Positions 17,863-26,265 of a stretch of 64,000 bases of DNA are shown here, in pieces (positions within the stretch are counted from its first letter, which is position 1; each line of letters starts with the position of its first letter). This stretch comes from DAOUJH01 sp965248955 (GTDB taxonomy: Bacteria > Chloroflexota > Dehalococcoidia > Lucifugimonadales > QGNO01), in assembly GCA_965248955.1 (NCBI GenBank), contig OZ252212.1, forward strand, positions 1,922,001 to 1,986,000. The letters run 5' to 3'. A program made the translations under genes and the position numbers. The notes below the pieces were generated by a model, which saw only the letters and a list, made by a program, of their open reading frames with translations, had not been told where the DNA came from and made no database searches.

Positions 17863-19143
17863 TCATACGGAAAACGCCTCCCGCCCTGCGTATCGCGCCT
17901 CCTTGCCCAGCTCCTCTTCTATACGGAGTAGACGGTTGTACTTGGCCACGCGCTCGCTGCGAGCGGGAGCGCCCGTTTTAATCTGTCCTGCTCCGGTGGC
18001 TACCGCAAGGTCGGCGATGGTAGTATCTTCCGTTTCGCCGGAGCGGTGGCTGATCACGGCACGCCAGCCGGCGTCTTTGGTCATACGTATCGACTGTAAA
18101 GTCTCGGTAAGCGTCCCTATCTGGTTCAGCTTGATGAGGACGGCGTTGCTGGAACTGGAATCGACCCCTCTCCGTATCCGTTTCGCGTTAGTGGTGTAGA
18201 GGTCATCTCCCACTATCTGTACGCTGTTTCCCAGCCGTTGAGTGAGCATGGCCCAGCCCTCCCAGTCGTCTTCAGCCAAGCCGTCTTCAATACTGATGAT
18301 GGGGTATGCCTTTGCCCAGTCGCTGAGCAGGTCCACCATCCCTTGCGAAGAGAGGCGCACGCCTTCCCGCTCCAGTACGTATACGCCGTCCTGGTAGAAC
18401 TCGGTAGCTGCGGCATCCAGGGCCAGATGGCAATCGGAGCCTGGCTTGTACCCGGCCCGTTCGATGGCCGTGAGCACGACTTCAACCGCTTCTCTGTTGG
18501 ATGCCAGAGACGGTGCAAAGCCGCCTTCGTCACCTACGTTGGTGGACAGCCCGCGGTCGTGCAGAAGGCCTTTTAACGCCTGATAGACCTCCGCGCCGCA
18601 GCGGAGACCTTCACTGAAAGAGGGGAGACCCGTGGGGACAACCATGAACTCCTGCAGGTCGGTGGAGTTGGCGGCGTGCCTGCCCCCGTTGAGGATATTG
18701 AGCATGGGGACGGGTAGAAGCAGAGGATCGCTGCCCTCATTGAGACGGCGGTACAGGGGTACGCCATGACTGGCGGCGGCGGCCTTGGCCACAGCCAGCG
18801 ATACACCCAGTATGGCGTTGGCGCCCAGGTTAGCCTTATTTGGGGTGCCATCCATATCTATGAGGCGGTGGTCTATATCTTCTTGCTCACCGGCTGGCAG
18901 GCCGCTGAGCGCCGGGGCGATGCGGTTGTTCACGTTGGATATCGCTTCCAGAACGCCTTTTCCCCCGAACCTCGACCTATCGCCGTCACGAAGCTCTATA
19001 GCCTCGTAGGCTCCGGTGCTGGCTCCCGAGGGAACGGCGGCCGTGCCCGTGGAGCCGTCCTGGAGCAGGACGGTGACCTCCACGGTGGGTGTTGCCCTGG
19101 AATCGAGTATCTCGCGGCCGTGTATACGCTGAATGGTGGTCAC
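17863..19143 (-). CDS. eno: enolase
   Basis: Converts 2-phosphoglycerate to phosphoenolpyruvate with two Mg2+. The 426 residues are the family's usual length. Hallmarks: IHGREILDSRATPTVEV at the N-terminus, VPSGASTGAYEAIELRDGD, metal ligands in ISIEDGLAEDDWEGW and IVGDDLYTTN, the catalytic lysine in LIKLNQIGTLTET, and SHRSGETEDTTIADLAVA. It starts at GTG 19143, overlapping the TGA of the upstream LOG-like gene by 4 nt (GTGA), so translation is coupled. That link to a nucleotide-binding LOG-like protein is unusual. Confidence 0.97.
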   Translation of the reverse strand: MTTIQRIHGREILDSRATPTVEVTVLLQDGSTGTAAVPSGASTGAYEAIELRDGDRSRFGGKGVLEAISNVNNRIAPALSGLPAGEQEDIDHRLIDMDGTPNKANLGANAILGVSLAVAKAAAASHGVPLYRRLNEGSDPLLLPVPMLNILNGGRHAANSTDLQEFMVVPTGLPSFSEGLRCGAEVYQALKGLLHDRGLSTNVGDEGGFAPSLASNREAVEVVLTAIERAGYKPGSDCHLALDAAATEFYQDGVYVLEREGVRLSSQGMVDLLSDWAKAYPIISIEDGLAEDDWEGWAMLTQRLGNSVQIVGDDLYTTNAKRIRRGVDSSSSNAVLIKLNQIGTLTETLQSIRMTKDAGWRAVISHRSGETEDTTIADLAVATGAGQIKTGAPARSERVAKYNRLLRIEEELGKEARYAGREAFSV

Positions 19144-19646
19144 GGAGCACCCGGTCTGGTTCGTTTAGCGGCGGCTTGCAGGGCAAGCTCGACCGCTTCC
19201 TGGGGAGTTTCGGCGCGAACGATGGCTGCCTGCTCTTCGTTCTCTTCCTGGGAGATTCGCCAGGTCTTCAGGCCAATCACCGTTTTGCCCTCGGCAAGGG
19301 CGTGCCCAATCTCAGATAGGGTGCCGTAGGCCCCATCCACGGCGATCACGGCCAGACCCGCCTTGACTACGATGGCGTTCCGGGCGTGGCCCATGCCGGT
19401 TGGCACTGGGAAATCCACGAAGCTATTCGCGGATTCAGGGTCGTCTCCCGGCAGCACGCCGATGGTGACGCCGCCTTCGGACTTGGCGCCGCGACACACG
19501 GCTTCCATGACGCCGTTGAGTCCGCCGCAAACGACGACGGCGCCCCGCTTGGCCAGCTCGCGGCCCACCGCCTCCGCCATCTCCACCGCTTCTCTGGGCG
19601 CATTGTTGCCCGCGCCAATCACAGAGATGACGACCTCTCTACTCAA
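19140..19646 (-). CDS. TIGR00725-type LOG-like Rossmann protein
   Basis: 168 residues. The pattern CGGLNGVMEAVCRGAKSEGG, then IGVLPGDDPESANSFVDFP, GMGHARNAIVVKAGLAVIAV and GAYGTLSEIGHALAEGKTVIG is that of TIGR00725, a relative of the 'lysine decarboxylase' LOG phosphoribohydrolases (PGGxGTxxE core; here DGAYGTLSE). LOG proteins cleave nucleotide 5'-monophosphates; TIGR00725 members themselves are uncharacterised. The stop overlaps the eno start by 4 nt. Confidence 0.85.
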   Translation of the reverse strand: MSREVVISVIGAGNNAPREAVEMAEAVGRELAKRGAVVVCGGLNGVMEAVCRGAKSEGGVTIGVLPGDDPESANSFVDFPVPTGMGHARNAIVVKAGLAVIAVDGAYGTLSEIGHALAEGKTVIGLKTWRISQEENEEQAAIVRAETPQEAVELALQAAAKRTRPGAP

Positions 19647-19720
19647 TGGCTTGTCTCCATTCTCAGACCCTTTGCATCAGGTGTTGGTACTCCTGGAACA
19701 CTCGCCTCAGCGGCCATTAG

Positions 19721-21112
19721 CTATACCGTCACGGCTTCCACCAGCTTGGACACGTCCGCCATATCATCCACGTGGTAGATGGCGTCCAGAGCCGCACTGA
19801 TCTTGGATTTGGGCAGAACGCCCTTGGCGCAATCGGTGAACTTGGCGGCCATGCCCTCTGTTCCCATGGGGCGCTCGGGAGTGCCCCGCGAGGTCTCCGC
19901 CTCGCGCGATATTATCCGTCCGTCCTTCAGCCGGATCTCTATCAGGCTTCGGATGCGGTCACTGCCCTTTGCCTCTATCTCAGGATTGTGATAGGTCTTG
20001 ACCTTCTTCATCACCTTGCGCGCCTCCGGCGACCGCACCACTTCATCGGTAAACTCCTGGGTGCCTGCACGGCGCTTCAGGAGCAGTATGCCCAGGCAGA
20101 ACTGAAGGCTGAACTTCGCCTCCAGCTCGTTTTGGGGATCGCTGTAGCGCAGCGGATTCAGTATGTTGTAGCCGGCGCCCAGCCGTACCTCCTCCACGTC
20201 CTCCGACTTGATGTCGTTCTCCAGAATGAGATCGAGCATGGTGTCCATGGAGGGGTGCGACAGCGAGCCGCAGGGGTACGGTTTCACCGAGACGCCGGGC
20301 CATTCCAGCGTATAGGGGTTCCCCAACCGTCCCAACAGACGTTCCGCGTCTACACCTCCTCCCATCACCTGGAAGTGGCCCCACTGTCCGTCGAGGGCGT
20401 TGGGGTCTGCCTGATAACCGAGCCCGGCCAGCTTGGCCGCCACGATGCCGTTTTCCGCGGCTGCGCCAGCGTGATAGGGCTTGGTCATAGTGCCAAAGTT
20501 GGCGCGCAGACCGGCGCTCTTTGAAGCTGCGATGCCAATGGCGTACCTGGTCTGCCCGGCTGAGAGTCCATACAGCTTGGCGGCGCCGGTGGCCGCGGCA
20601 AATATCCCTATGGTGGCCGTGCTGTGGAAGCCCTGGATGTAGTGCCGAGGATTCATGGCCTCGGCTATCTTGCATTCCACCTCAAAGCCGCCGCAGAAGG
20701 CGGTGAGAAGCTCCTTGCCGCTTGCGCCCGTCTCCTGCGCCACGGCCAGAGTGGCGGCCAGGGCCGGCACGGTGGGGTGGGTGAGCAGACCGTAGATGCG
20801 GTCCGGCGTTTGAGCCAGTTGTGTATCGTCGAAGTCGTCGGCGTGACCGGCGGTGCCGTTGGCCAGGGCGGCCTGTTGTGCCGAAGTGGCCAGGCTGCTG
20901 CCTACTACTGAACAGCGGCCCCCGACGCTGCTGTCGCGCACGTATTGCTGGACAATGAGCGAACAGGCGGCACGGCTTCCTGAAAGCATCACGGCGAAGC
21001 CGTCCACTAGGCAACGATGCAACTCTTGCCGTACGTCCTCAGGTATCGATTCGTAGCTGAGGCCCTGAATATAGTCAACGACTTCCGAGGTCAAGGTTCG
21101 TTCCGCTGTCAT
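19721..21112 (-). CDS. MmgE/PrpD family protein (2-methylcitrate dehydratase-like)
   Basis: 463 residues, full length for the family. Typical blocks are HRCLVDGFAVMLSG, LANGTAGHADDFDDTQ (Asp/His near the active site), LTHPTVPALAATLAVAQETGASGKELLTAFCGGFEVECKIAEA, and MTKPYHAGAAAENGIVAAKLAGLGY. PrpD dehydrates 2-methylcitrate; MmgE is its sporulation homologue; many relatives act on other hydroxy-acids such as iminodisuccinate. No prpB/prpC neighbour is present, so the substrate is open. ATG 21112 has GGAGGTGGG directly upstream. The next gene upstream, a beta-hydroxyacid dehydrogenase, runs the same way 148 nt away. Confidence 0.9.
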   Translation of the reverse strand: MTAERTLTSEVVDYIQGLSYESIPEDVRQELHRCLVDGFAVMLSGSRAACSLIVQQYVRDSSVGGRCSVVGSSLATSAQQAALANGTAGHADDFDDTQLAQTPDRIYGLLTHPTVPALAATLAVAQETGASGKELLTAFCGGFEVECKIAEAMNPRHYIQGFHSTATIGIFAAATGAAKLYGLSAGQTRYAIGIAASKSAGLRANFGTMTKPYHAGAAAENGIVAAKLAGLGYQADPNALDGQWGHFQVMGGGVDAERLLGRLGNPYTLEWPGVSVKPYPCGSLSHPSMDTMLDLILENDIKSEDVEEVRLGAGYNILNPLRYSDPQNELEAKFSLQFCLGILLLKRRAGTQEFTDEVVRSPEARKVMKKVKTYHNPEIEAKGSDRIRSLIEIRLKDGRIISREAETSRGTPERPMGTEGMAAKFTDCAKGVLPKSKISAALDAIYHVDDMADVSKLVEAVTV

Positions 21113-21260
21113 CCCACCTCCATCTTGCCGTCGCGGTGCAACCGGCGGTCAGGGGGAGTTTATACCATGAATGCGGGTCATGGAAGAGATGCGGTTGCCG
21201 GTCACGCAAGGACTGTGAGGTTGAGAAGACTGAAGGGAAGCCTGCCTCCGCCCGCGGCGT

Positions 21261-22157
21261 TTATTTTATCCGCGCTTCTACCCCGGCCAGTCGCTCATGG
21301 ACCTTGACCAGCGCCTGTGTACCCTCTTCACCGTTGCCGGAAGCCTCCAGTGCGCTGAAGAGCTGATTGATCAGCGCCGTTGTCGGGAGAGTTAGCCGCA
21401 TCTCTCTTGCGCCTTCCAATATGAGACGAAGGTCTTTCTGCTGCAGGCGCACCATGAACCCGGGAGCAAAGTCCCCTCTGATTAGCCTCGGGCCCAGGTT
21501 CTGCAGCTGCCACGAGCCCGCTGCCCCTCCCTTCACCGCCTCTATGGTGGCCTCCAGGTCGGCACCGGAAGCGGCGGCGAAGACCATGGCCTCCGCTACG
21601 GCATTCATAGTCCCGGCCACTAGTATCTGGTTGACCAGCTTGGTGGTCTGCCCCATGCCGTTTGGCCCCGTGTGCACTATGTTCTTGCCCATGGCTTGGA
21701 AAACGGGCAGGCACCTATCGAACACGCTTTTCTGGCCGCCCACCATGATGGATAGCGTGCCCTCTATGGCGCCCCAGGAGCCTCCGCTGACCGGGGCGTC
21801 CAGCATCCATGCGCCCTTTTCTTCCAACTGTTCGGCAATGGCCCGGGTCACCGAAGGAGAGATGGTGCTCATGTCGATGAGCACCGCATTGCGTTGAATG
21901 CTCTCTATGACGCCGTTTCGGCCCAGGACCACCTCTTCCACGTCGGGGGAGTCCGTGACCATCGTTATGATTACGGATGCTCGTTTGGAGACCTCTCTGG
22001 GGCTTGCCGCAGTTGTCGCTCCGTCCTCTGCCAGTTCCTCTGCTTTGGATGAAGTGCGATTGTAGGCCACGACCGGGTATCCCGCTTTCAGCAGGTTGCG
22101 GGCCATGGGAAGTCCCATGATCCCCAACCCGATAAATCCAATCGATTCCTTTGCCAT
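21261..22157 (-). CDS. NAD(P)-dependent beta-hydroxyacid dehydrogenase (GarR/HIBADH family)
   Basis: 298 residues. The nucleotide-binding start is SIGFIGLGIMGLPMARNLLKAGY; the substrate signature is VLDAPVSGG-like (MLDAPVSGGSWGAIEGTLSIMVGG) and the catalytic lysine lies in GMGQTTKLVNQILVAG. Family members reduce tartronate semialdehyde, oxidise 3-hydroxyisobutyrate, or handle related short acids. The specific substrate is not decided by sequence. ATG 22157 has a GGAGG 6-7 nt upstream; an upstream in-frame start at 22211 would add 18 residues before the Rossmann strand and is rejected. It may share acid substrates with the neighbouring PrpD protein (inference). Confidence 0.92.
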   Translation of the reverse strand: MAKESIGFIGLGIMGLPMARNLLKAGYPVVAYNRTSSKAEELAEDGATTAASPREVSKRASVIITMVTDSPDVEEVVLGRNGVIESIQRNAVLIDMSTISPSVTRAIAEQLEEKGAWMLDAPVSGGSWGAIEGTLSIMVGGQKSVFDRCLPVFQAMGKNIVHTGPNGMGQTTKLVNQILVAGTMNAVAEAMVFAAASGADLEATIEAVKGGAAGSWQLQNLGPRLIRGDFAPGFMVRLQQKDLRLILEGAREMRLTLPTTALINQLFSALEASGNGEEGTQALVKVHERLAGVEARIK

Positions 22158-22307
22158 GTTGGACCTCCTGCGATAGGAAGATACTGTAGCCGAGGCCGTG
22201 TACAGCGTCAACGCGCGTGCATGCGGACGTGAAGACGTGCGAGTACCGCCGCAGGGGGGCCGCGCCTCGGCCCCGCCGGCGCGGGCATGACGGAAGGGGG
22301 CATACCT

Positions 22308-22315
22308 GTTACAAT
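22308..22315 (+). promoter_or_regulatory. extended -10-like box of mfd
   Basis: TGTTACAAT ends 63 nt before the mfd ATG. It fits an extended -10; a -35 is not evident. The expected start near 22322 would produce a leader of about 57 nt. Confidence 0.45.
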
Positions 22316-22326
22316 CGGCGAATCGA

Positions 22327-22370
22327 GGGCTGCGGCTTCTGCCGCCAGCCCGTTTGGGCGTTTTAGTTTG
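22327..22370 (+). promoter_or_regulatory. mfd leader with two mutually exclusive hairpins
   Basis: GGGCTGCGGC pairs with GCCG-CAGCCC (22327-22351, one bulge). The 3' arm CAGCCC overlaps GCCC (22348-22351), which can instead pair with GGGC (22356-22359) just before GTTTTAGTTT. That is the layout of an attenuator, but the second stem is only 4 bp and may be too weak to matter. Confidence 0.3.
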
Positions 22371-22378
22371 GGAGAGAG

Positions 22379-25300
22379 ATGCTGAACGGACTGACAGAGC
22401 TCATCAGGGAGATGCCCCGGTTCCAACGGCTCAGAGAGCAGCTGATGGACGGAGCCGGGTCTGCTTCCATACTGCAGGCGGCGGCGCCGTTGCTGGTGGG
22501 GACGCTGTGGCGGGAGCTGAATGCGCCGGTGCTGGTCGTTTCGCCAAGGCCGGAGGACGCAAGGCGTCTCTACGACCGCCTGCTGGTCTACTTCAACGAA
22601 GATCCCGCCATCCACAGCTTTGCTGAGCTGGAGGCGCTGCCCTTCGAACGCCTGGCCGTGGACAGCACCAGCATGCACCAGAGGCTTCGCGTGCTGTCAT
22701 CGCTGGCGGGCGTGTATCCGGGAGAAGTGCCGCTGGTGGTGACGTCCGCTTTGGGGCTTGCCTTGAAGACGGTAGATCCCGAGGTCTTCAAGTGGTATGA
22801 CTTCACTGTGCACCGTGGTCAGAAGGTCTCCATGGAGTCGTTGATCGAAAGGTGGACGGCTATCGGCTACCGCATGGAGCGTATCACGGAGACGCCCGGC
22901 CGCATGAGCAGGCGCGGCGGGATCCTGGACGTGTTTCCGTCCGGAGATGCCTACCCCTCGCGGCTGGAATTCTGGGGCGACGTCGTGGAGAGCATCCGCT
23001 CCTTCGATCCTGGGAACCAGCGCTCACTGCAACAAATGGGGCATGTTACGGTTGCCCCGGCGGAGGAGCTGCTTCCCTCCCTGGCAGACCCGGATGAGAT
23101 TGGAAGAGCGTTCGCAGGCCTGGATTTCAATCCCCGCTCTACCAGGGTGCGGGATCGCATGGAAGAGGAGCTTTCCCTGATGGCGGCCGGCCACTACGTA
23201 GAGGAGGCCGGCTTCTATGCCGGCTTCTTCAACCGCTCCGCTCTCCTAGATTTTCTCCCCCGGAACACGCTGGTGGTGCTGGACGACGGCTCCCAAATCG
23301 AAGAGACGTTACGGGAGTTCGACAGGCGCAGCTTTGAGCTGCGGGAGACGAAACGGGAGCGGGGGGAGCTGCCTGGGGGGTTCCCCTCGCCGTACTTTAC
23401 GCGGGAGGAGATACTAGAAAGGCTGGAACGCACCTCCAGGACGCTGCGGCTGACCCGTTGGAGCGGTGGGGACACCTCCTCCTTTCCCTTTGTACAGGCT
23501 CCCTCCTTTTGGAGCCAGCTGCCTCTCTTCATCGCCGACGTGGACGAACGCCGCCGCCGCGGGGAACGCGTCCTCGTGGTGACTCACCACGCTCAACGCC
23601 TCCACGAGATAATGGCGGAGAGCGGACTGGGAGCAAGGATGGTCGAGGAGCTGACCGGACCACCCGCACCAGGGTCGGTTGCCATCCTGCGCGGTTCGCT
23701 TTCGGAAGGATGGCTGGCGCCTGGTGGAAAGGGCACGGCGCTCTTCACGGATATGGAGGTCTTTGGCACGGCCAAGATGGCGCGGCTGCGCAGGCGCCGA
23801 ACGGCTTCCCGCGCTCCGCTCATCGCTGAGATAGAGCCGGGTTCCTACGTGGTGCACACCGACCACGGCGTGGCGCTTTTCGCCGGCACCACTGTTATGG
23901 GAGAGGGCGACTCGCAGCGGGAGTACCTGGTCTTGGATTACGCGGAGGGAGACAAGCTGTACGTGCCAACCGACCACGCGGACCGCGTTGGTCCCTACTC
24001 TGCTCCGGGCGATCAGCGTCCCACGCTGACCAGGCTTGGCACGCAGGAATGGCTGCGCGCCAAGCGCCGTGTGAGGCGTTCCGTGCAGGAGATGGCCCAG
24101 GAGCTGCTCAGGCTGTACGCCCAGCGCGAGGTCACCCCGGGAATTGCGTTCACCTCTGACACGCCCTGGGAAAGGGAGCTGGAGGACTCGTTCCCCTATG
24201 TGGAAACCCTGGACCAAGTGAGGACGATAAACCAGGTCAAAGCGGACATGGAGCGGGTGGGGCCCATGGACAGGCTCGTTGCCGGTGACGTGGGCTACGG
24301 TAAGACGGAGGTCGCCCTCAGGGCCGCCTTCAAGGCGGTGGCCGGCGGCAAGCAGGTGGCGATACTGGTGCCCACCACCGTGCTGGCGCAGCAGCACTAT
24401 GCCACGTTCAGCCAGCGCCTGGGCCCCTACCCGGTCACGGTAGACGTGCTCAGCAGGTTCCGCACCGATAGAGAGCAGAAGGAAGTCCTGGAAAGGCTGG
24501 CGGAAGGCAAGGTGGACATCTGCATCGGAACCCACCGCCTGCTGCAGAAGGACGTGATGTTCAAGGACCTGGGGCTGGTCGTTATCGATGAGGAGCACAG
24601 GTTCGGCGTCGGCCACAAAGAGAGGCTGAAGAGAATGCGCGCTCAGGTCGACGTGCTGACCATGACGGCGACGCCGATTCCACGCACTCTTCACATGGCT
24701 CTATCCGGAATTCGCGACATGAGCACCATGGAGACGCCGCCGGAGGAGCGCTTGCCCATAAAGACCTACGTGTCAGAGCAGAGCGACCAGCTCGTCCGCG
24801 AGGCCATCCTGCGCGAGCTGGACAGAGGTGGCCAGGTATACTATCTGCACAACAGGATTCACAACCTGGCTTCGGTGGTGGACTCTCTTAGGGGACTGGT
24901 GCCGGAAACCTCGATTGGCGCGGCGCACGGCCGTATGCCTGAGGAGCAACTGGAGAGAGTCATGGACTCCTTCACCAGGGGAGAGTTCAACGTGCTGGCG
25001 TGCACGACGATCATCGAGTCGGGGCTGGACCTGCCCGGCGTCAATACGCTAATCGTGGACCGTGCCGATACCCTGGGGCTTGCCCAGCTCTACCAGCTGA
25101 GAGGGCGCATCGGCAGAGGCAGCCAGAGGGCTTACGCCTACTTTCTGATACCGCGCGGCCGCCGCATCACGGAGGCGGCACAGAAGCGATTGGAGACCAT
25201 CCTCGCTGCCACCGAACTGGGCGCCGGTTTCCGCATTGCCATGAAAGACCTGGAGATCAGGGGTGCCGGACAGCTGCTGGGCGCCGAGCAGAGCGGTCAC

Positions 25301-25855
25301 ATCCACGCCGTGGGCTTCGATCTGTACCAGCGCTTGCTCACCCAGGCCGTAGAGGAGGTCAGGGCGGGAGGCGAGCTGCCGGAGATGCCGGAGGATGAGA
25401 AGAGGGAGGTTTCCCTGAACCTGAGACTGCCGGCGCGCATTCCCCAGTCATACGTGGAGGACCTGGCCGCCAGGCTTGGCCTGTACCAGCGGCTGTCGAA
25501 GGCGAGTACGCTGGGGGACGTGGCGCAGGTGCAGGAAGAGATGTGGGACAGGTTCGGAATGCCGCCCAGGGAGGTGCACAGCCTGCTCTACACGGTGAGG
25601 ATAAGGGTGCTGGCTGCGGAGGCGGGAGCCGAGTCGGTAACCAGAGAGTCCCGCCACGTGGCGGTGCGTCTGCTCGACGACGTCGGCGGTGCCCGCGACG
25701 CGTTGGAGCGTGAGCTGGGGTCTCACGTCAAGGTGGGTCGCAGACTGATCCGCATGGAGACGGCGAGTCTGGACCGCCCCTGGGGACAGGCGCTCTGGGA
25801 GATGCTGGAAGGCCTCACCGGCTTCAAAGACCGTGTGGCCTCCATCATAGGGTGA
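22379..25855 (+). CDS. mfd: Mfd, transcription-repair coupling factor
   Basis: This 1158-residue translocase removes RNA polymerase stalled at lesions and recruits UvrA. Domains in order: UvrB-like damage module (about 1-450, with TETPGRMSRRGGILDVFPSG), the RNA-polymerase-interacting CarD-like Tudor domain (about 490-560, SYVVHTDHGVALFAGTT), and the RecG-like helicase with Walker A GDVGYGKTEVALRAAF (about 636-650), DEEHRFGVGHKERLK, TATPIPRTLHMALSG and motif VI LYQLRGRIGRG. A C-terminal TRCF domain (about 1010-1110) follows. ATG 22379 has GGGAGAGAG in front. A small XRE gene follows beyond a large palindrome. Confidence 0.97.
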   Translation: MLNGLTELIREMPRFQRLREQLMDGAGSASILQAAAPLLVGTLWRELNAPVLVVSPRPEDARRLYDRLLVYFNEDPAIHSFAELEALPFERLAVDSTSMHQRLRVLSSLAGVYPGEVPLVVTSALGLALKTVDPEVFKWYDFTVHRGQKVSMESLIERWTAIGYRMERITETPGRMSRRGGILDVFPSGDAYPSRLEFWGDVVESIRSFDPGNQRSLQQMGHVTVAPAEELLPSLADPDEIGRAFAGLDFNPRSTRVRDRMEEELSLMAAGHYVEEAGFYAGFFNRSALLDFLPRNTLVVLDDGSQIEETLREFDRRSFELRETKRERGELPGGFPSPYFTREEILERLERTSRTLRLTRWSGGDTSSFPFVQAPSFWSQLPLFIADVDERRRRGERVLVVTHHAQRLHEIMAESGLGARMVEELTGPPAPGSVAILRGSLSEGWLAPGGKGTALFTDMEVFGTAKMARLRRRRTASRAPLIAEIEPGSYVVHTDHGVALFAGTTVMGEGDSQREYLVLDYAEGDKLYVPTDHADRVGPYSAPGDQRPTLTRLGTQEWLRAKRRVRRSVQEMAQELLRLYAQREVTPGIAFTSDTPWERELEDSFPYVETLDQVRTINQVKADMERVGPMDRLVAGDVGYGKTEVALRAAFKAVAGGKQVAILVPTTVLAQQHYATFSQRLGPYPVTVDVLSRFRTDREQKEVLERLAEGKVDICIGTHRLLQKDVMFKDLGLVVIDEEHRFGVGHKERLKRMRAQVDVLTMTATPIPRTLHMALSGIRDMSTMETPPEERLPIKTYVSEQSDQLVREAILRELDRGGQVYYLHNRIHNLASVVDSLRGLVPETSIGAAHGRMPEEQLERVMDSFTRGEFNVLACTTIIESGLDLPGVNTLIVDRADTLGLAQLYQLRGRIGRGSQRAYAYFLIPRGRRITEAAQKRLETILAATELGAGFRIAMKDLEIRGAGQLLGAEQSGHIHAVGFDLYQRLLTQAVEEVRAGGELPEMPEDEKREVSLNLRLPARIPQSYVEDLAARLGLYQRLSKASTLGDVAQVQEEMWDRFGMPPREVHSLLYTVRIRVLAAEAGAESVTRESRHVAVRLLDDVGGARDALERELGSHVKVGRRLIRMETASLDRPWGQALWEMLEGLTGFKDRVASIIG

Positions 25856-25910
25856 CCTGACTCCGCCAAGCGGCCGTCTCCATGTATCGGACCTATTGCG
25901 GGTTGGGTCT

Positions 25911-25964
25911 TCTCGTGGTTCTTGCATTCTACACGGAAACGTGTAGAATGCAAGAACCACGAGA
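25911..25964. repeat. perfect 25-bp inverted repeat with GAAA loop (likely operator)
   Basis: The arms 25911-25935 and 25940-25964 are exact reverse complements (arm 2 begins CGTGTAGAATGCAAGAACCA), separated only by GAAA. Each arm carries a TAGAAT -10-like hexamer, so matching elements face both ways; the rightward one (25944-25949) would start RNA near 25957. The arm ends 4 nt before the AGGAGG of the XRE gene. No T-run follows, so an intrinsic terminator for mfd is unlikely. A binding site for the neighbouring regulator is the best reading. Confidence 0.8.
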
Positions 25965-25983
25965 TACTAGGAGGCAGACGGAA

Positions 25984-26265
25984 GTGGAGAGCGAGTGGGA
26001 CAGAGAGAAGATCCGCGCCCTGCGCCGGCACCTGAAAGCCACCCAACAGGAGATGGCCGAAGAGATGGGGACCCGCCAGCAGACCGTCAGCGAGTGGGAA
26101 ACGGGCCTGTACAGGCCAAGAGGCGCCTCCAAGAAGCTACTTTCCATATTAGCGGAGCGCTCCCGTTCCAATACGCAACGGACGCAGAGGAGTGGAATCC
26201 CGACACTGAAAGAGAGCAGCCGCCGTTCGGCGGGGGTTCAAGGGGATAGGTGGCACTCTTGGTAA
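25984..26265 (+). CDS. small XRE-family HTH regulator
   Basis: 93 residues from GTG 25984, which has a consensus AGGAGG at 25969-25974. Earlier in-frame starts (25882, 25948) would translate through the palindrome and are rejected. Residues about 8-55 form an HTH_3 domain: IRALRRHLKATQQEMAEEMG, then the recognition helix TRQQTVSEWETGLYRPRG and KKLLSILAER. The tail is basic and probably disordered. The large inverted repeat just upstream suggests autoregulation. The gene's end overlaps the DUF2851 gene by 16 nt, so the two are co-expressed. Controller proteins of restriction systems have this form, but no methylase or nuclease gene adjoins. Confidence 0.8.
   Translation: MESEWDREKIRALRRHLKATQQEMAEEMGTRQQTVSEWETGLYRPRGASKKLLSILAERSRSNTQRTQRSGIPTLKESSRRSAGVQGDRWHSW

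Noticed and set aside
23414..24694. 426-codon minus-strand frame opposite mfd
   Set aside because: High-GC antisense shadow; rich in His, Arg and Leu; no domains; mfd is unambiguous on the other strand.
25911..25964. the palindrome as an intrinsic terminator of mfd
   Set aside because: The arm is followed by TACTAGG, not a T-run, and it carries promoter-like hexamers next to a start site. Operator is a better reading.
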